Assembly (NCBI RefSeq): GCF_026810505.1
Contig: NZ_CP101750.1
Location: 1,579,448-1,643,447, forward strand
Length of the DNA: 64,000 bases
Direction of reading: 5' to 3'
DNA from: Streptomyces sp. Je 1-369
GTDB lineage: Bacteria; Actinomycetota; Actinomycetes; Streptomycetales; Streptomycetaceae
The notes beneath the pieces were generated by a model. The model saw only the letters and a list, made by a program, of their open reading frames with translations. It did not search any database and was not told where the DNA came from. The stretch's first letter is position 1, and each line of letters opens with the position of its first letter. Below, piece by piece: positions 19,426 through 32,272 of the stretch. Position numbers and translations under genes: made by a program.

Positions 19426-19477
19426 AGCTGCATTCCTACCAGACCGCACTGACACGACCGCCCGGCCGTGAAAACGC

Positions 19478-19513
19478 CGAGGCCCGGCACCCCCGCAGGG
19501 ATACCGGGCCTCG
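19478..19513 (-). terminator. Terminator of metK
   Basis: A 10-bp perfect stem CGAGGCCCGG/CCGGGCCTCG (19478-19487, 19504-19513) lies 24 bases after the metK stop codon. It is followed on the minus strand by GCGTTTTC, a short U tract. It separates metK from priA. Confidence 0.8.
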
Positions 19514-19537
19514 ACCGTGACCGGGAGAGCGCGGGAA

Positions 19538-20746
19538 CTACAGCCCCGCAGCCTTCCGCAGCGCCTCCACACGGTCCGTGCGCTCCCACGTGAAGTCGGG
19601 GATCGCCCGGCCGAAGTGGCCGTACGCCGCGGTCTGCGAGTAGATCGGGCGGAGCAGGTCGAGGTCGCGGATGATCGCGGCCGGGCGCAGGTCGAAGACC
19701 TCACCGATGGCCGTCTCGATCTTGTCCGTGTCGACCGTGGCCGTGCCGAACGTCTCGACGAAGAGGCCGACCGGCTCGGCCTTGCCGATCGCGTACGCGA
19801 CCTGGACCTCGCAGCGGGCCGCGAGGCCGGCGGCGACGACGTTCTTGGCGACCCAGCGCATCGCGTACGCGGCCGAGCGGTCCACCTTGGACGGGTCCTT
19901 GCCGGAGAAGGCACCGCCGCCGTGGCGGGCCATGCCGCCGTACGTGTCGATGATGATCTTGCGGCCGGTGAGACCGGCGTCGCCCATCGGGCCGCCGATC
20001 TCGAAGCGTCCGGTCGGGTTGACCAGCAGGCGGTAGCCCTCGGTCTCCAGCTTGATGCCGTCCTCGAGGAGGGCCTTCAGCTCGGGCTCGACCACGAACT
20101 CACGGATGTCGGGGGCCAGGAGCGAGTCCAGGTCGATGTCCGAGGCGTGCTGGGACGAGACCACGACCGTGTCGAGACGGACGGCCTTGTCGCCGTCGTA
20201 CTCGATGGTGACCTGGGTCTTGCCGTCGGGGCGCAGGTAGGGGATGGTCCCGTTCTTGCGCACCTCGGAGAGGCGGCGCGAGAGGCGGTGCGCGAGGTGG
20301 ATCGGGAGCGGCATGAGCTCCGGGGTCTCGTCGCAGGCGTAGCCGAACATCAGGCCCTGGTCGCCCGCGCCCTGCTTGTCGAGCTCGTCCTCATCGCCCT
20401 CGACGCGCTTCTCGTACGCCGTGTCGACGCCCTGCGCGATGTCGGGGGACTGCGAGCCGATGGACACCGAGACGCCGCAGGAGGCGCCGTCGAAGCCCTT
20501 CTTCGAGGAGTCGTAACCGATCTCGAGGATCTTGTCGCGCACGAGCTGCGCGATCGGCGCGTACGCCTTCGTCGTGACCTCGCCGGCCACGTGGACGAGG
20601 CCCGTGGTGATCAGCGTTTCCACGGCGACCCGGGAGGTCGGGTCCTCCCGCAGAAGTGCGTCGAGAATGGTGTCGCTGATCTGGTCAGCGATCTTGTCGG
20701 GGTGACCCTCGGTCACAGACTCCGAGGTGAAGAGGCGCCGGGACAC
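19538..20746 (-). CDS. metK: S-adenosylmethionine synthetase
   Basis: 402 residues, the family length. Motifs are [20 protein letters not shown] near the N-terminus, [12 protein letters not shown] (about 125), [28 protein letters not shown] (P-loop-like) and the C-terminal EALRKAAGL. It makes SAM from ATP and methionine. The GTG at 20746 is chosen for homology and for AGGGAG seven bases upstream; the frame stays open 89 codons further. SAM supply by MetK is known to stimulate antibiotic production in Streptomyces. No SAM riboswitch could be recognised upstream. Confidence 0.97.
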   Translation of the reverse strand: MSRRLFTSESVTEGHPDKIADQISDTILDALLREDPTSRVAVETLITTGLVHVAGEVTTKAYAPIAQLVRDKILEIGYDSSKKGFDGASCGVSVSIGSQSPDIAQGVDTAYEKRVEGDEDELDKQGAGDQGLMFGYACDETPELMPLPIHLAHRLSRRLSEVRKNGTIPYLRPDGKTQVTIEYDGDKAVRLDTVVVSSQHASDIDLDSLLAPDIREFVVEPELKALLEDGIKLETEGYRLLVNPTGRFEIGGPMGDAGLTGRKIIIDTYGGMARHGGGAFSGKDPSKVDRSAAYAMRWVAKNVVAAGLAARCEVQVAYAIGKAEPVGLFVETFGTATVDTDKIETAIGEVFDLRPAAIIRDLDLLRPIYSQTAAYGHFGRAIPDFTWERTDRVEALRKAAGL

Positions 20747-21080
20747 ATCGCTCCCTGTGGTTGCAGCGGCTGCTGGCTGATCATGGGTGGACGGCCGGGA
20801 GCTGCGCCCGGCGTCGTCCGAGACCAGTTTATCGGTCACACTCGGCCGCCGGGCCACATGTCTCGCCACTTGGGAGCCTTGTGACCTGCGACACTGCGTT
20901 GAGCGGTACGAAGATCGACCCCCACCGGCGAGCCTCGTGCCCCGTTTTGCCGGGTTTGAGGCGCCCGATGGGGCGAAGATGACATTGAGCCCTGCCCGTG
21001 GACACCCCGTCAAGACAGGTGCTCGATTATGGCCGAGTTCCGGATGGTGAGACGAAGAGCACGGACCGCGCCGCGTGAAG
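20747..21080. other. Intergenic region upstream of metK (334 bases)
   Basis: No coding potential in keeping with neighbouring genes. It must hold the metK promoter. On the minus strand TAAACT (near 20830) could be a -10 element but no matching -35 is clear. I see no repeats and no riboswitch fold that I can defend. Confidence 0.5.
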
Positions 21081-22286
21081 TCAGGCGAGACGCTGCGCGA
21101 CCAGGTCCCAGACGGTGTCCGCGAGGGCTTCCTTGGGTCCGTGCGGCACCGGCGTCTCGCTGCCGTCCGCTCCGAGCACGACGGCCTCGTTCTTCTCGGA
21201 GCCGAAGGTCTTGCGCTCGCCGACCTCGTTGACGACCAGCAGGTCGCAGCCCTTGCGGGCGAGCTTGGCGCGGCCGTTGGCCAGCACGTCGTCCGTCTCC
21301 GCGGCGAAGCCGACGACGACCTGGCCGGGTCGGAGCCTGTCCCCCGCGATCTCGGCGAGGACGTCGGGATTGCGGACCAGGGCGATCGGCGCGGGATCCT
21401 GGCCGTCCTTCTTCTTGATCTTTCCTGTGGCGTACGTCTCGGGGCGGAAGTCGGCCACGGCGGCCGCCATGACCACCGCGTCGGCGTCGGCGGCGGCCTT
21501 CACGACGGCCTCGCGCAGCTGCACGGCGGTGCCGACCGGCACGACGTCCACGCCCGCCGGGTCGGGCAGCGCCGCGTTGGCGGCGACGAGCGTGACACGG
21601 GCGCCGCGGGCGGCCGCGCTGCGGGCGAGCGCGTAGCCCTGCTTGCCCGAGGAGCGGTTGCCGAGGAAGCGGACCGGGTCGAGGGGCTCGCGGGTGCCGC
21701 CGGCGCTGACGACGACGTGGCGGCCCGCGAGGTCCTGGGTCAGGTCCTTGCGCGCGAGGACACGGCGTACGACCTCGAAGAGCTCGACGGGGTCCGGGAA
21801 GCGGCCCTTGCCGGTGTCGACACCGGTGAGGCGGCCGACCGCGGGTTCGATCACCAGCGCGCCGCGGCGGCGCAGCGTGGCCACGTTCTCCTGGGTGGCG
21901 GGGTGCTCCCACATCTCGGTGTGCATGGCGGGGGCGAAGACCACCGGACAGCGGGCCGTCAGGAGTGTGTTGGTGAGGAGGTCGTCGGCGAGTCCGTGGG
22001 CCGCCTTGGCGAGCATGTCGGCGGTGGCGGGGGCGACGATCACGAGGTCGGCGTGCTGACCGATGCGGACGTGCGGCACCTCGTGGACGTCGGACCAGAC
22101 CTCGGTGGAGACGGGGTGGCCGGAGAGCGCGGACCAGGTCGCGGCGCCGACGAAGTGCAGCGCCGACGCGGTCGGCACGACCCGTACGTCATGGCCGGAC
22201 TCGGTCAGCCGCCGCAGCAGCTCGCACGCCTTGTAGGCGGCGATGCCGCCGCTGACCCCCAGGACTACCTTCGGCTTCTCGGCCAC
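21081..22286 (-). CDS. coaBC: Bifunctional phosphopantothenoylcysteine decarboxylase/synthase
   Basis: About 401 residues. The N-terminal flavin-dependent decarboxylase domain (CoaC) begins [22 protein letters not shown] and contains APAMHTEMW with the catalytic His region. The C-terminal synthase domain (CoaB) starts near residue 180 with [27 protein letters not shown]. It makes 4'-phosphopantetheine for coenzyme A. The GTG at 22286 with GAGG upstream is preferred over the ATG at 22325, because that ATG lies at the edge of the rpoZ terminator hairpin and has no ribosome binding site. Confidence 0.95.
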   Translation of the reverse strand: MAEKPKVVLGVSGGIAAYKACELLRRLTESGHDVRVVPTASALHFVGAATWSALSGHPVSTEVWSDVHEVPHVRIGQHADLVIVAPATADMLAKAAHGLADDLLTNTLLTARCPVVFAPAMHTEMWEHPATQENVATLRRRGALVIEPAVGRLTGVDTGKGRFPDPVELFEVVRRVLARKDLTQDLAGRHVVVSAGGTREPLDPVRFLGNRSSGKQGYALARSAAARGARVTLVAANAALPDPAGVDVVPVGTAVQLREAVVKAAADADAVVMAAAVADFRPETYATGKIKKKDGQDPAPIALVRNPDVLAEIAGDRLRPGQVVVGFAAETDDVLANGRAKLARKGCDLLVVNEVGERKTFGSEKNEAVVLGADGSETPVPHGPKEALADTVWDLVAQRLA

Positions 22287-22330
22287 TGCCTCTGTCTCCC
22301 CGCACTCGGATGCGTACTGCTCCATGACAC

Positions 22331-22367
22331 ACCACAGGCCCGGCAGTCGTGCTGCCGGGCCTGTGGT
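22331..22367 (-). terminator. Terminator of rpoZ
   Basis: A perfect 16-bp stem (22331-22346 with 22352-22367) and a five-base loop, 15 bases after the rpoZ stop codon. It separates sIHF-gmk-rpoZ from coaBC. Confidence 0.85.
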
Positions 22368-22382
22368 GAAGGTACGAAACGC

Positions 22383-22655
22383 TTACTGCGCCGGGCCCTC
22401 GATGGCCTCGGACGTCAGCAGACCCGCGTTGATCTCGCGGAGCGCGATCGAGAGCGGCTTCTCGTGGACGTGCGTGTCCACGAGGGGGCCGACGTACTCC
22501 AGGAGGCCCTCACCGAGCTGCGAGTAGTACGCGTTGATCTGACGCGCGCGCTTGGCGGCGTAGATCACGAGGCTGTACTTCGAGTCGGTGGCTTCGAGCA
22601 GCTCATCAATCGGCGGGTTGATGATGCCCTCGGGCGCGGTGATGGAAGAGGACAC
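22383..22655 (-). CDS. rpoZ: RNA polymerase omega subunit
   Basis: 90 residues, identical in length to Streptomyces RpoZ. It carries the omega signature [21 protein letters not shown] and an extended C-terminus ending [11 protein letters not shown]. It assists assembly and stability of RNA polymerase; loss in Streptomyces affects differentiation and antibiotics. It starts with GTG and GGAAGG is upstream. It follows gmk, an order kept across many bacteria. Confidence 0.97.
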   Translation of the reverse strand: MSSSITAPEGIINPPIDELLEATDSKYSLVIYAAKRARQINAYYSQLGEGLLEYVGPLVDTHVHEKPLSIALREINAGLLTSEAIEGPAQ

Positions 22656-22715
22656 TCTCTGCCTTCCGATGGGGTCAAATGATGTCAGGACCAGAGGTCG
22701 AGACACTGTTAAAGA

Positions 22716-23309
22716 TCAAAGAACTTTCATCAAGGCTAGCAGATCACGGGCCACGTCCTCGACGGAGGTATTGACCAGCGTCGTGTCGAACTCGGCTTCG
22801 GCGGCGAGCTCCACCTTGGCGGCGGCGAGCCTGCGCTCGATGACCTCGGGTGCCTCGGTCCCGCGGCCGGTGAGCCGGCGGACCAGCTCGTCCCAGCTCG
22901 GCGGGGCGAGGAAGACGAGCTGCGCCTCGGGCATCGACTCGCGCACCAGGCGAGCGCCCTGGAGGTCGATCTCCAGGAGGACGGGCTCGCCCGCCTCCAG
23001 GCGGTCGAGGACCGCGCGGCGCGGGGTTCCGTAGCGGTTGCCCGCGAATTCGGCCCACTCCAGGAGCTCGCCGTTGGCGATCAGCTTGTCCATCTCGTCG
23101 TCGGAGACGAAGAAGTACTGGACACCGTGGTTCTCACCCGGCCGCGGCTTGCGGGTGGTGGCCGAGACGGAGAGCCAGACCTCGGGGTGTTCTTTGCGCA
23201 TATGAGCGACGACCGTGCTCTTGCCGACCCCGGAGGGGCCGGAGAGCACGGTCAGCCGCGGACGTACGTCCGGGGGCACGGGGGTCGTCCCCCGGGATGT
23301 TGCAGCCAT
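22716..23309 (-). CDS. gmk: Guanylate kinase
   Basis: 197 residues from the ATG at 23309. The P-loop [16 protein letters not shown] is near residue 22, followed by [21 protein letters not shown] and the GMP-binding [14 protein letters not shown]. It phosphorylates GMP to GDP. The ATG at 23348 is rejected because it would overlap the sIHF stop codon and adds residues not typical of the family. It sits between sIHF and rpoZ; regulators of guanine nucleotides (gmk here, relA 35 kb away) matter for stringent control in this genus. Confidence 0.96.
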   Translation of the reverse strand: MAATSRGTTPVPPDVRPRLTVLSGPSGVGKSTVVAHMRKEHPEVWLSVSATTRKPRPGENHGVQYFFVSDDEMDKLIANGELLEWAEFAGNRYGTPRRAVLDRLEAGEPVLLEIDLQGARLVRESMPEAQLVFLAPPSWDELVRRLTGRGTEAPEVIERRLAAAKVELAAEAEFDTTLVNTSVEDVARDLLALMKVL

Positions 23310-23347
23310 GCAGCGATTATCCAGGTTCTCAGGAGTGCCTGAGAACA

Positions 23348-23674
23348 TCAGCCGGCGGCACCCCCACCGAACTCTCGCTCGAGCGACGCAATCTGGTTGG
23401 AGCCGAGACCGCGCACACGGCGGCTCTCGGAGATGCCAAGACGCTCCATGATCTGCTTGGCGCGGACCTTGCCCACGCCCGGCAGGGACTCCAGGAGGGC
23501 GGAGACCTTCATCTTGCCGATGACATCGTTCTCCTGGCCCTGCTTGATGACCTCGTGAAGCGAGGCACCGGAGTGCTTGAGTCGATTCTTGACCTCGGCC
23601 CGCTCCCGGCGAGCCGCGGCGGCCTTTTCGAGCGCGGCTGCGCGCTGTTCAGGGGTAAGGGGCGGAAGAGCCAC
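23348..23674 (-). CDS. sihf: Integration host factor-like nucleoid protein sIHF
   Basis: 108 residues starting with GTG ([32 protein letters not shown]). GAGGTGA lies upstream. The C-terminal half has the helix-two-turns-helix DNA-binding fold seen in S. coelicolor sIHF ([24 protein letters not shown]). The actinobacterial mIHF/sIHF family binds and compacts DNA, influences topoisomerase activity, and is required for normal sporulation and secondary metabolism. It is the first gene of the sIHF-gmk-rpoZ unit and has a near-consensus promoter. Confidence 0.96.
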   Translation of the reverse strand: MALPPLTPEQRAAALEKAAAARRERAEVKNRLKHSGASLHEVIKQGQENDVIGKMKVSALLESLPGVGKVRAKQIMERLGISESRRVRGLGSNQIASLEREFGGGAAG

Positions 23675-23721
23675 GCCTACGTCACCTCGGATGTCGAACT
23701 GTCGGATACGGACCGGTGTGG

Positions 23722-23750
23722 AACCTAGTCGCCCCACACCTGGTGAGCAA
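23722..23750 (-). promoter_or_regulatory. Promoter of sIHF
   Basis: TTGCTC (23745-23750) and TAGGTT (23722-23727) on the minus strand are 17 bases apart, a good vegetative (HrdB-type) promoter. Start of transcription would be near 23715, giving a leader of about 40 bases to the GTG. Confidence 0.6.
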
Positions 23751-23868
23751 CGTGCAACGCGCTTGCCCGTTCGCTCTCGTCGGAGACTAGCGGGCATGGC
23801 CGCCGGAGTCAGCGAGAACAGACGAAAAGTCCTGGTCAGCCTGCACCGAGCCGTACATATCGGGCATT

Positions 23869-23892
23869 TCTCCCCGGTTTTGGCCGGGGAGA
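23869..23892 (-). terminator. Terminator of pyrF
   Basis: A 9-bp perfect stem TCTCCCCGG/CCGGGGAGA (23869-23877, 23884-23892) with a six-base loop, about 40 bases after the pyrF stop codon. Confidence 0.7.
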
Positions 23893-23929
23893 CGTCAAAG
23901 AAACATAAGGACGGGCCCCGTTACCCCGC

Positions 23930-24775
23930 TCAGCGCGGGTCGACAGCCGCCCTGATCTCGTCCGCGAAGCGCGTCGCGGAGTCCCGCAGGCCCGTGACGT
24001 CGGGTCCGTGCCGCAGCACTCCACGGCTGACGTTCGGGACGACGTTGCGCACCGCGGCGCCGAAGACCGAGGGAAGGTCGGCCGGGGTCGCGCCCTGGGC
24101 GCCGATGCCGGGAGCCAGCAGCGGGCCGTTGATCGCCAGGTCGTACGAGGACAGGTCCCCCAGCGTGGCGCCGACGACCGCGCCGAAGGACCCCAGGGGC
24201 TCCGCTCCCGCGTTCTCGGCGGCGAGGTGGCCGAGGACCGTGGCGCCGACCGTGCGGCCGTCCTCGCGCACCGCGTGCTGCACCTCGGCGCCCTCGGGGT
24301 TGGAGGTGAGGGCGAGCACGAAGAGCCCGGCACCGTTCTCGCGCGCGAGGTCGACGGCCGGCTTCAGGGAGCCGTACCCGAGGTAGGGCGAGACGGTGAG
24401 CGCGTCGCTGAACAGCGGTGAGTCCTTGTGCAGGAAGGTCTCGGCGTACGCGGCCATGGTCGAGCCGATGTCGCCGCGCTTGGCGTCCATGACGATCAGG
24501 GCGCCGGCCGCCCGCAGCTCCTCGACCGCCTTCTCCAGGACGGCGATGCCGCGCGAGCCGAAGCGCTCGAAGAACGCGCTCTGCGGCTTGAACACCGCGA
24601 CGGTCCCGGCGAGTGCCTCCACGACGGTCCGCGTGAACCGCTCCAGGCCCGCGATGTCGTCGTTCAGGCCCCACGCGGTCAGGAGCGAGGCGTGCGGGTC
24701 GATGCCGACGCACAGGGGGCCGCGCTCGTCCATGGCGTGGCGCAGGCGTGTGCCGAAGGGCTCCAGGGGACTCAT
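23930..24775 (-). CDS. pyrF: Orotidine 5'-phosphate decarboxylase
   Basis: 281 residues, the long type-2 form found in actinobacteria. Active-site sequence LIVMDAKRGDIGSTMAAYAETF carries the Asp-Lys-Asp array. KPQSAFFERFG is the substrate-binding strand. It forms UMP, the last step of the pathway. Its ATG overlaps the pyrD stop codon by four bases (ATGA), so the pair is coupled. Confidence 0.96.
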   Translation of the reverse strand: MSPLEPFGTRLRHAMDERGPLCVGIDPHASLLTAWGLNDDIAGLERFTRTVVEALAGTVAVFKPQSAFFERFGSRGIAVLEKAVEELRAAGALIVMDAKRGDIGSTMAAYAETFLHKDSPLFSDALTVSPYLGYGSLKPAVDLARENGAGLFVLALTSNPEGAEVQHAVREDGRTVGATVLGHLAAENAGAEPLGSFGAVVGATLGDLSSYDLAINGPLLAPGIGAQGATPADLPSVFGAAVRNVVPNVSRGVLRHGPDVTGLRDSATRFADEIRAAVDPR

Positions 24776-25887
24776 GCGGTGACCTCGGGCTTCCTCACAT
24801 CGGCGCCGACCGCGTCGGCGAGGGTGGCGTACGGGCTCGTGCGCAGGCGCGCGGCGAGGCCCTTGTGGATGGCGCGGCCCCAGAAGGGCCCTTCGTAGAT
24901 GAAGGCGCTGTAGCCCTGGATGAGGGTGGCGCCCGCGAGGATGCGCTGCCAGGCGTCCTCGGCGTTCTCGATGCCGCCGACGCCCACGAGCGTGATCCGG
25001 TCGCCCACGCGCGCGTAGAGGCGCCTCAGGACCTCCAGGGAGCGCTCCTTGAGGGGCGCGCCGGACAATCCGCCGGTCTCTCCGTAGAGGTCGGGCGCGG
25101 AGGCCAGACCCAGGCTCTCGCGGGCGATGGTGGTGTTCGTGGCGATGATGCCGTCAAGGCCGAGCTCGACGGCGAGGTCGGCGACCGCGTCGATGTCGTC
25201 GTCGGCCAGGTCCGGCGCGATCTTGACGAGCAGCGGGACGCGGCGGCCCTCGACGCTGCGGTCGGCGGCCTCGCGCACGGCGGTCAGGAGGGGGCGCAGC
25301 GACTCGGTGGCCTGGAGGTTGCGCAGGCCGGGGGTGTTGGGCGACGAGACGTTGACGACGAGGTAGTCGGCGTGGCGGGCGAGGCGCTCGGTCGACTTCA
25401 CGTAGTCGGCGGCCGCATCGTCCTCGGGGACGACCTTGGTCTTGCCGATGTTCACGCCGACGACGGTCTTGAAGACGGCCTTGCGGGACGCCAGGCGCTC
25501 CGCGACGGCCGCGGAGCCCTCGTTGTTGAAGCCCATGCGGTTGATGAGCGCGCGGTCCGGGACGAGGCGGAAGAGGCGCTTCTTGGGGTTGCCGGGCTGC
25601 GGCTCGCCGGTGACCGTGCCGATCTCGATGTGGTCGAAGCCGAGCATCGACATGCCGTCGATCGCCACGGCGTTCTTGTCGAAGCCCGCGGCGAGCCCGA
25701 AGGGCCCGTGCATCCGGAGCCCGAGGGCTTCGGTGCGCAGCTCCTTGTGGCGGGGCGCGAGGACGGCCGCGACGAAGGTGCGGAGCACGGGGATGCGGGC
25801 GGCGCGGCGGATCCAGCGGAAGGCCAGGTAGTGGGCCTGCTCCGGGTCCATGCGCTGGAAGACGAGGTTGAAGAACAGTTTGTACAT
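24772..25887 (-). CDS. pyrD: Dihydroorotate dehydrogenase (quinone, class 2)
   Basis: 371 residues; the N-terminal hydrophobic helix [25 protein letters not shown] is the membrane-association segment of class 2 enzymes. [26 protein letters not shown] and [15 protein letters not shown] carry FMN and substrate residues (catalytic Ser in NVSSPNTPG). It oxidises dihydroorotate to orotate with quinone. It is separated from carB by a terminator and a 10-bp tandem repeat that includes its ribosome binding site. Confidence 0.96.
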   Translation of the reverse strand: MYKLFFNLVFQRMDPEQAHYLAFRWIRRAARIPVLRTFVAAVLAPRHKELRTEALGLRMHGPFGLAAGFDKNAVAIDGMSMLGFDHIEIGTVTGEPQPGNPKKRLFRLVPDRALINRMGFNNEGSAAVAERLASRKAVFKTVVGVNIGKTKVVPEDDAAADYVKSTERLARHADYLVVNVSSPNTPGLRNLQATESLRPLLTAVREAADRSVEGRRVPLLVKIAPDLADDDIDAVADLAVELGLDGIIATNTTIARESLGLASAPDLYGETGGLSGAPLKERSLEVLRRLYARVGDRITLVGVGGIENAEDAWQRILAGATLIQGYSAFIYEGPFWGRAIHKGLAARLRTSPYATLADAVGADVRKPEVTA

Positions 25888-25890
25888 GGT

Positions 25891-25930
25891 GGGGTCCTCA
25901 GAGGTCCTCAGGTGGGCTCAGGCGTGCTCA
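25891..25930. repeat. Four tandem 10-bp units in the pyrD leader
   Basis: Units GGGGTCCTCA, GAGGTCCTCA, GGTGGGCTCA and GGCGTGCTCA are contiguous. On the minus strand they read TGAGNNCNCC and end three bases before the pyrD ATG. The unit nearest the gene supplies the GAGGA ribosome binding site and the second duplicates it. They lie between the carB terminator and pyrD. Confidence 0.8.
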
Positions 25931-25934
25931 CCAG

Positions 25935-25964
25935 AAGGGGGACACCGTTTTCGGTGTCCCCCTT
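25935..25964 (-). terminator. Terminator of carB
   Basis: A perfect 13-bp stem AAGGGGGACACCG/CGGTGTCCCCCTT (25935-25947, 25952-25964) with a four-base loop, directly after carB. It divides the pyrR-carB operon from pyrD-pyrF, although read-through is possible. Confidence 0.8.
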
Positions 25965-25972
25965 GTGGGCTG

Positions 25973-29273
<3,301 letters not shown>

Positions 29274-29281
<8 letters not shown>

Positions 29282-30416
29282 GCTGGCCCTCCATCAGAGA
29301 TACGAAGCGGTCGAAGAGGTACGCGGCGTCGTGCGGGCCCGCGGCCGCCTCGGGGTGGTACTGGACGCTGAACGCCGGCTGGTCGAGGAGCTGGAGCCCC
29401 TCGACGACCTGGTCGTTCAGGCAGACGTGGGAGACCTCGGCGCGGCCGTGGGGCGTGTCGCTGACCTTGTCGAGGGGCGCGTCGACGGCGAAGCCGTGGT
29501 TGTGCGCGGTGACCTCGACCTTGCCGGTCGTGCGGTCCTGCACCGGCTGGTTGATGCCGCGGTGGCCGTACTTCAGCTTGTACGTGCCGAAGCCGAGGGC
29601 GCGGCCGAGGATCTGGTTGCCGAAGCAGATGCCGAACAGCGGCGTCTTCCGCTCGAGGACGGCGGACATGAGCGCGACGGGGCCTTCGGCGGTGGCCGGG
29701 TCGCCGGGGCCGTTGGAGAAGAAGACTCCGTCGGGGGCGACGGCGTACACGTCCTCCTCGGTGGCCGTGGCGGGCAGCACGTGGACCTCGATGCCGCGCT
29801 CCGCCATGCGGTGCGGGGTCATGCCCTTGATGCCGAGGTCGATGGCGGCGACGGTGAACCGCTTCTCGCCGACCGCGGGGACGACGTAGGCCTCCTTGGT
29901 GGCGACCTCCTCGTACAGGCTGGCGCCCTTCATCTGGGGCTGTGCCTGGACGCGCTCGACGAGCTCGGCGTCGGTCGGCAGCGTCTCGCCGGAGAAGATG
30001 CCGGAGCGCATGGAGCCGCCCTCGCGCAGGTGGCGGGTGAGGGCGCGGGTGTCGATGCCGCTGATGCCGACGATGTTCTGGGCGGCCAGCTCGTCGTCGA
30101 GGGAGCGCTTTGCGCGCCAGTTCGAGGGGATGCGGGCCGGGTCGCGGACCACGTAGCCGGAGACCCAGATGCGGCCCGACTCGTCGTCCTCGTCGTTCCA
30201 GCCCGTGTTGCCGATCTGCGGGGCGGTGGCGACGACGATCTGGCGGTCGTACGAGGGGTCGGTCAGGGTCTCCTGGTAGCCGGTCATGCCGGTGGAGAAC
30301 ACCGCTTCGCCGAAGGTCTCCCCCACGGCCCCGTAGGCACGACCGCGGAAGATGCGGCCGTCCTCCAGGACGAGTACGGCGGGAGCCTTGCTGGCTCCCC
30401 TGGTGGAGGTCGTCAT
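29274..30416 (-). CDS. carA: Carbamoyl-phosphate synthase small subunit
   Basis: 380 residues. The N-terminal CPS small-chain domain ([36 protein letters not shown]) is followed by a class I glutamine amidotransferase domain with nucleophile Cys in [15 protein letters not shown] and His in [13 protein letters not shown]. It releases ammonia from glutamine for CarB. The ATG at 30416 overlaps the stop codon of the membrane protein gene upstream (ATGA), which fixes this start over the much longer open frame. Confidence 0.97.
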
Positions 30417-30985
30417 CGTGCGGTGCCTTCCGTCGTGCTGTTCGTGTCGATCATGTTGTTGAGCGTCTCGACCCACTCCGCCTGCTCGGCGGCGTGGTCC
30501 GAGCGGAAGCCGGAGTCGAGCTGCTTCCCGCCGTGTTCCCACGTGACGATCAGGAGACCGCCCTCCGTGAGGACCTTGCCCGCGATGCCCTTGTCGAGGC
30601 GGGCCTCGCGCAGCTGTGCGACCGGGATGAAGAAGTCGGTCGCGCCGGGGCGTACGACGTCCAGGCCCGCGTCGGTGAGCGTCAGCTCGACGCGGCTGCG
30701 GGTGCCGAGGCCGTGCGCCACGATGCGGTCGAGCCACTGCCCTGCCGTGGTCGAGCCGTGGTACCTGCCGCTCAGCTCAAGTTTCACCGGACCCTGCTCG
30801 GTCGGCGCGCCGGGCAGCTCGGGCAGGTCGCCCTGGAGCGTGCCGCGCCACTTCCAGCCCTCGCGCATCAGCCAGTAGACGAGCGCGATGAAGAGCAGCA
30901 GTCCGACGACCCAGCCGAGGCGCGCGGCCCAGTCGGTCACCTCCGCCGACTCTTTGTCGGCGGCCAGTTCCAGAAGTGATGTCAC
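30413..30985 (-). CDS. Membrane-anchored PH-like protein embedded in the pyr operon
   Basis: 190 residues from the GTG at 30985, which overlaps the pyrC stop codon (GTGA). One membrane helix (about 18-40, [18 protein letters not shown]) is followed by a soluble domain of about 140 residues with alternating strands ([33 protein letters not shown]), resembling the PH-like fold named for these actinobacterial proteins. It overlaps pyrC and carA by four bases on both sides, so its synthesis is tied to theirs. A membrane protein gene occupies the same pyrC-carA position in Mycobacterium tuberculosis (Rv1382). No function is established. Confidence 0.85.
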   Translation of the reverse strand: MTSLLELAADKESAEVTDWAARLGWVVGLLLFIALVYWLMREGWKWRGTLQGDLPELPGAPTEQGPVKLELSGRYHGSTTAGQWLDRIVAHGLGTRSRVELTLTDAGLDVVRPGATDFFIPVAQLREARLDKGIAGKVLTEGGLLIVTWEHGGKQLDSGFRSDHAAEQAEWVETLNNMIDTNSTTEGTAR

Positions 30986-32268
30986 GTGAGCTTCCCGTCG
31001 ACGAGCGTGGCCCGACCCCGGAGCCACGTGTGCGTGACGCGGCCCGGCAGCTCACGGCCTTCGTAGGGCGTGTTGCGGCTGCGCGAGGCGAAGCCCGCGG
31101 GGTCCACTGCCCCACGGTAATCGGCGTCGACCAGGACGAGGTTGGCGGGCTCACCTGCCGAGACGGGGCGTCCGTGACCGGCGGCCCCGCCGATCGCGGC
31201 GGGCTTGAAGGACATCCGCTCGGCGACGGCCTCCCAGGTGAGCAGGCCGGTCTCGACCATCGTCTGCTGGACCACGGAGAGTGCCGTCTCCAGGCCGACC
31301 ATGCCCATGGCCGCCGCGGCCCACTCGCAGTCCTTGTCCTCGTGCGGGTGCGGGGCGTGGTCGGTGGCGACGATGTCGATCGTGCCGTCGGCCAGAGCCT
31401 CGCGCAGCGCCATCACGTCGCGCTCGGTGCGCAGCGGCGGGTTGACCTTGTAGACGGGGTTGTAGGAGCGCACCAGCTCATCCGTGAGGAGGAGGTGGTG
31501 GGGGGTGACCTCGGTGGTGACGTCGATGCCGCGGGACTTGGCCCAGCGCACGATCTCGACCGATCCCGCGGTCGACAGGTGGCAGATGTGCACCCTGGAG
31601 CCCACGTGCTCGGCGAGCAGCACGTCGCGCGCGATGATCGACTCCTCGGCGACGGCGGGCCAGCCGCCGAGGCCCAGCTCGGCGGAGACGACGCCCTCGT
31701 TCATCTGGGCGCCCTCGGTGAGCCGCGGTTCCTGCGCGTGCTGCGCGACGACGCCGCCGAATGCCTTCACGTACTCCAGGGCGCGCCGCATGATCACGGC
31801 GTCGTCGACGCACTTGCCGTCGTCGGAGAAGACGGTGACCCCGGCGGCGGACTCGTGCATGGCGCCGAGCTCGGCGAGCTTCTTGCCCTCCAGGCCGACG
31901 GTGACGGCGCCGATGGGCTGCACGTCGCAGTAGCCGGATTCCTTGCCGAGCCGGTAGACCTGCTCGACGACGCCGGCGGTGTCGGCGACGGGGAAGGTGT
32001 TGGCCATGGCGAACACGGCGGTGTAGCCACCGGAGGCGGCGGCGCGCGTGCCGGTCAGGACGGTCTCGGAGTCCTCGCGGCCCGGCTCTCGCAGGTGGGT
32101 GTGGAGGTCGACGAGGCCCGGCAGGAGCACCTTGCCGTCCGCCTCGACGATCTCGGCGCCGTCGGCGGAGAGTCCCGTGCCCACGGCCTCGATCGTCTCG
32201 CCGTCGATGAGGACGTCCTGCGCCTCGCCGCCCAGTACCTTCGCACCGCGGATCAGGATCTTGCTCAT
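30982..32268 (-). CDS. pyrC: Dihydroorotase
   Basis: 428 residues of the class I amidohydrolase type. The metal-binding motif LPGLVDLHTHLREPGRED is near residue 50, VHICHLSTAGSVEIVRWAK and DIVATDHAPHPHEDK further on hold the remaining His and Asp ligands. It cyclises carbamoyl aspartate to dihydroorotate. It begins four bases after pyrB and overlaps the downstream membrane protein gene. Confidence 0.97.
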   Translation of the reverse strand: MSKILIRGAKVLGGEAQDVLIDGETIEAVGTGLSADGAEIVEADGKVLLPGLVDLHTHLREPGREDSETVLTGTRAAASGGYTAVFAMANTFPVADTAGVVEQVYRLGKESGYCDVQPIGAVTVGLEGKKLAELGAMHESAAGVTVFSDDGKCVDDAVIMRRALEYVKAFGGVVAQHAQEPRLTEGAQMNEGVVSAELGLGGWPAVAEESIIARDVLLAEHVGSRVHICHLSTAGSVEIVRWAKSRGIDVTTEVTPHHLLLTDELVRSYNPVYKVNPPLRTERDVMALREALADGTIDIVATDHAPHPHEDKDCEWAAAAMGMVGLETALSVVQQTMVETGLLTWEAVAERMSFKPAAIGGAAGHGRPVSAGEPANLVLVDADYRGAVDPAGFASRSRNTPYEGRELPGRVTHTWLRGRATLVDGKLT

Positions 32269-32272
32269 GTTC

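Noticed and set aside
20747..21080. SAM riboswitch upstream of metK
   Set aside because: I could not find a conserved aptamer core or a terminator/anti-terminator pair; an Rfam scan would decide.
22287..22325. ATG at 22325 as start of coaBC
   Set aside because: It lies just beside the rpoZ terminator hairpin with no ribosome binding site; the GTG at 22286 has one.
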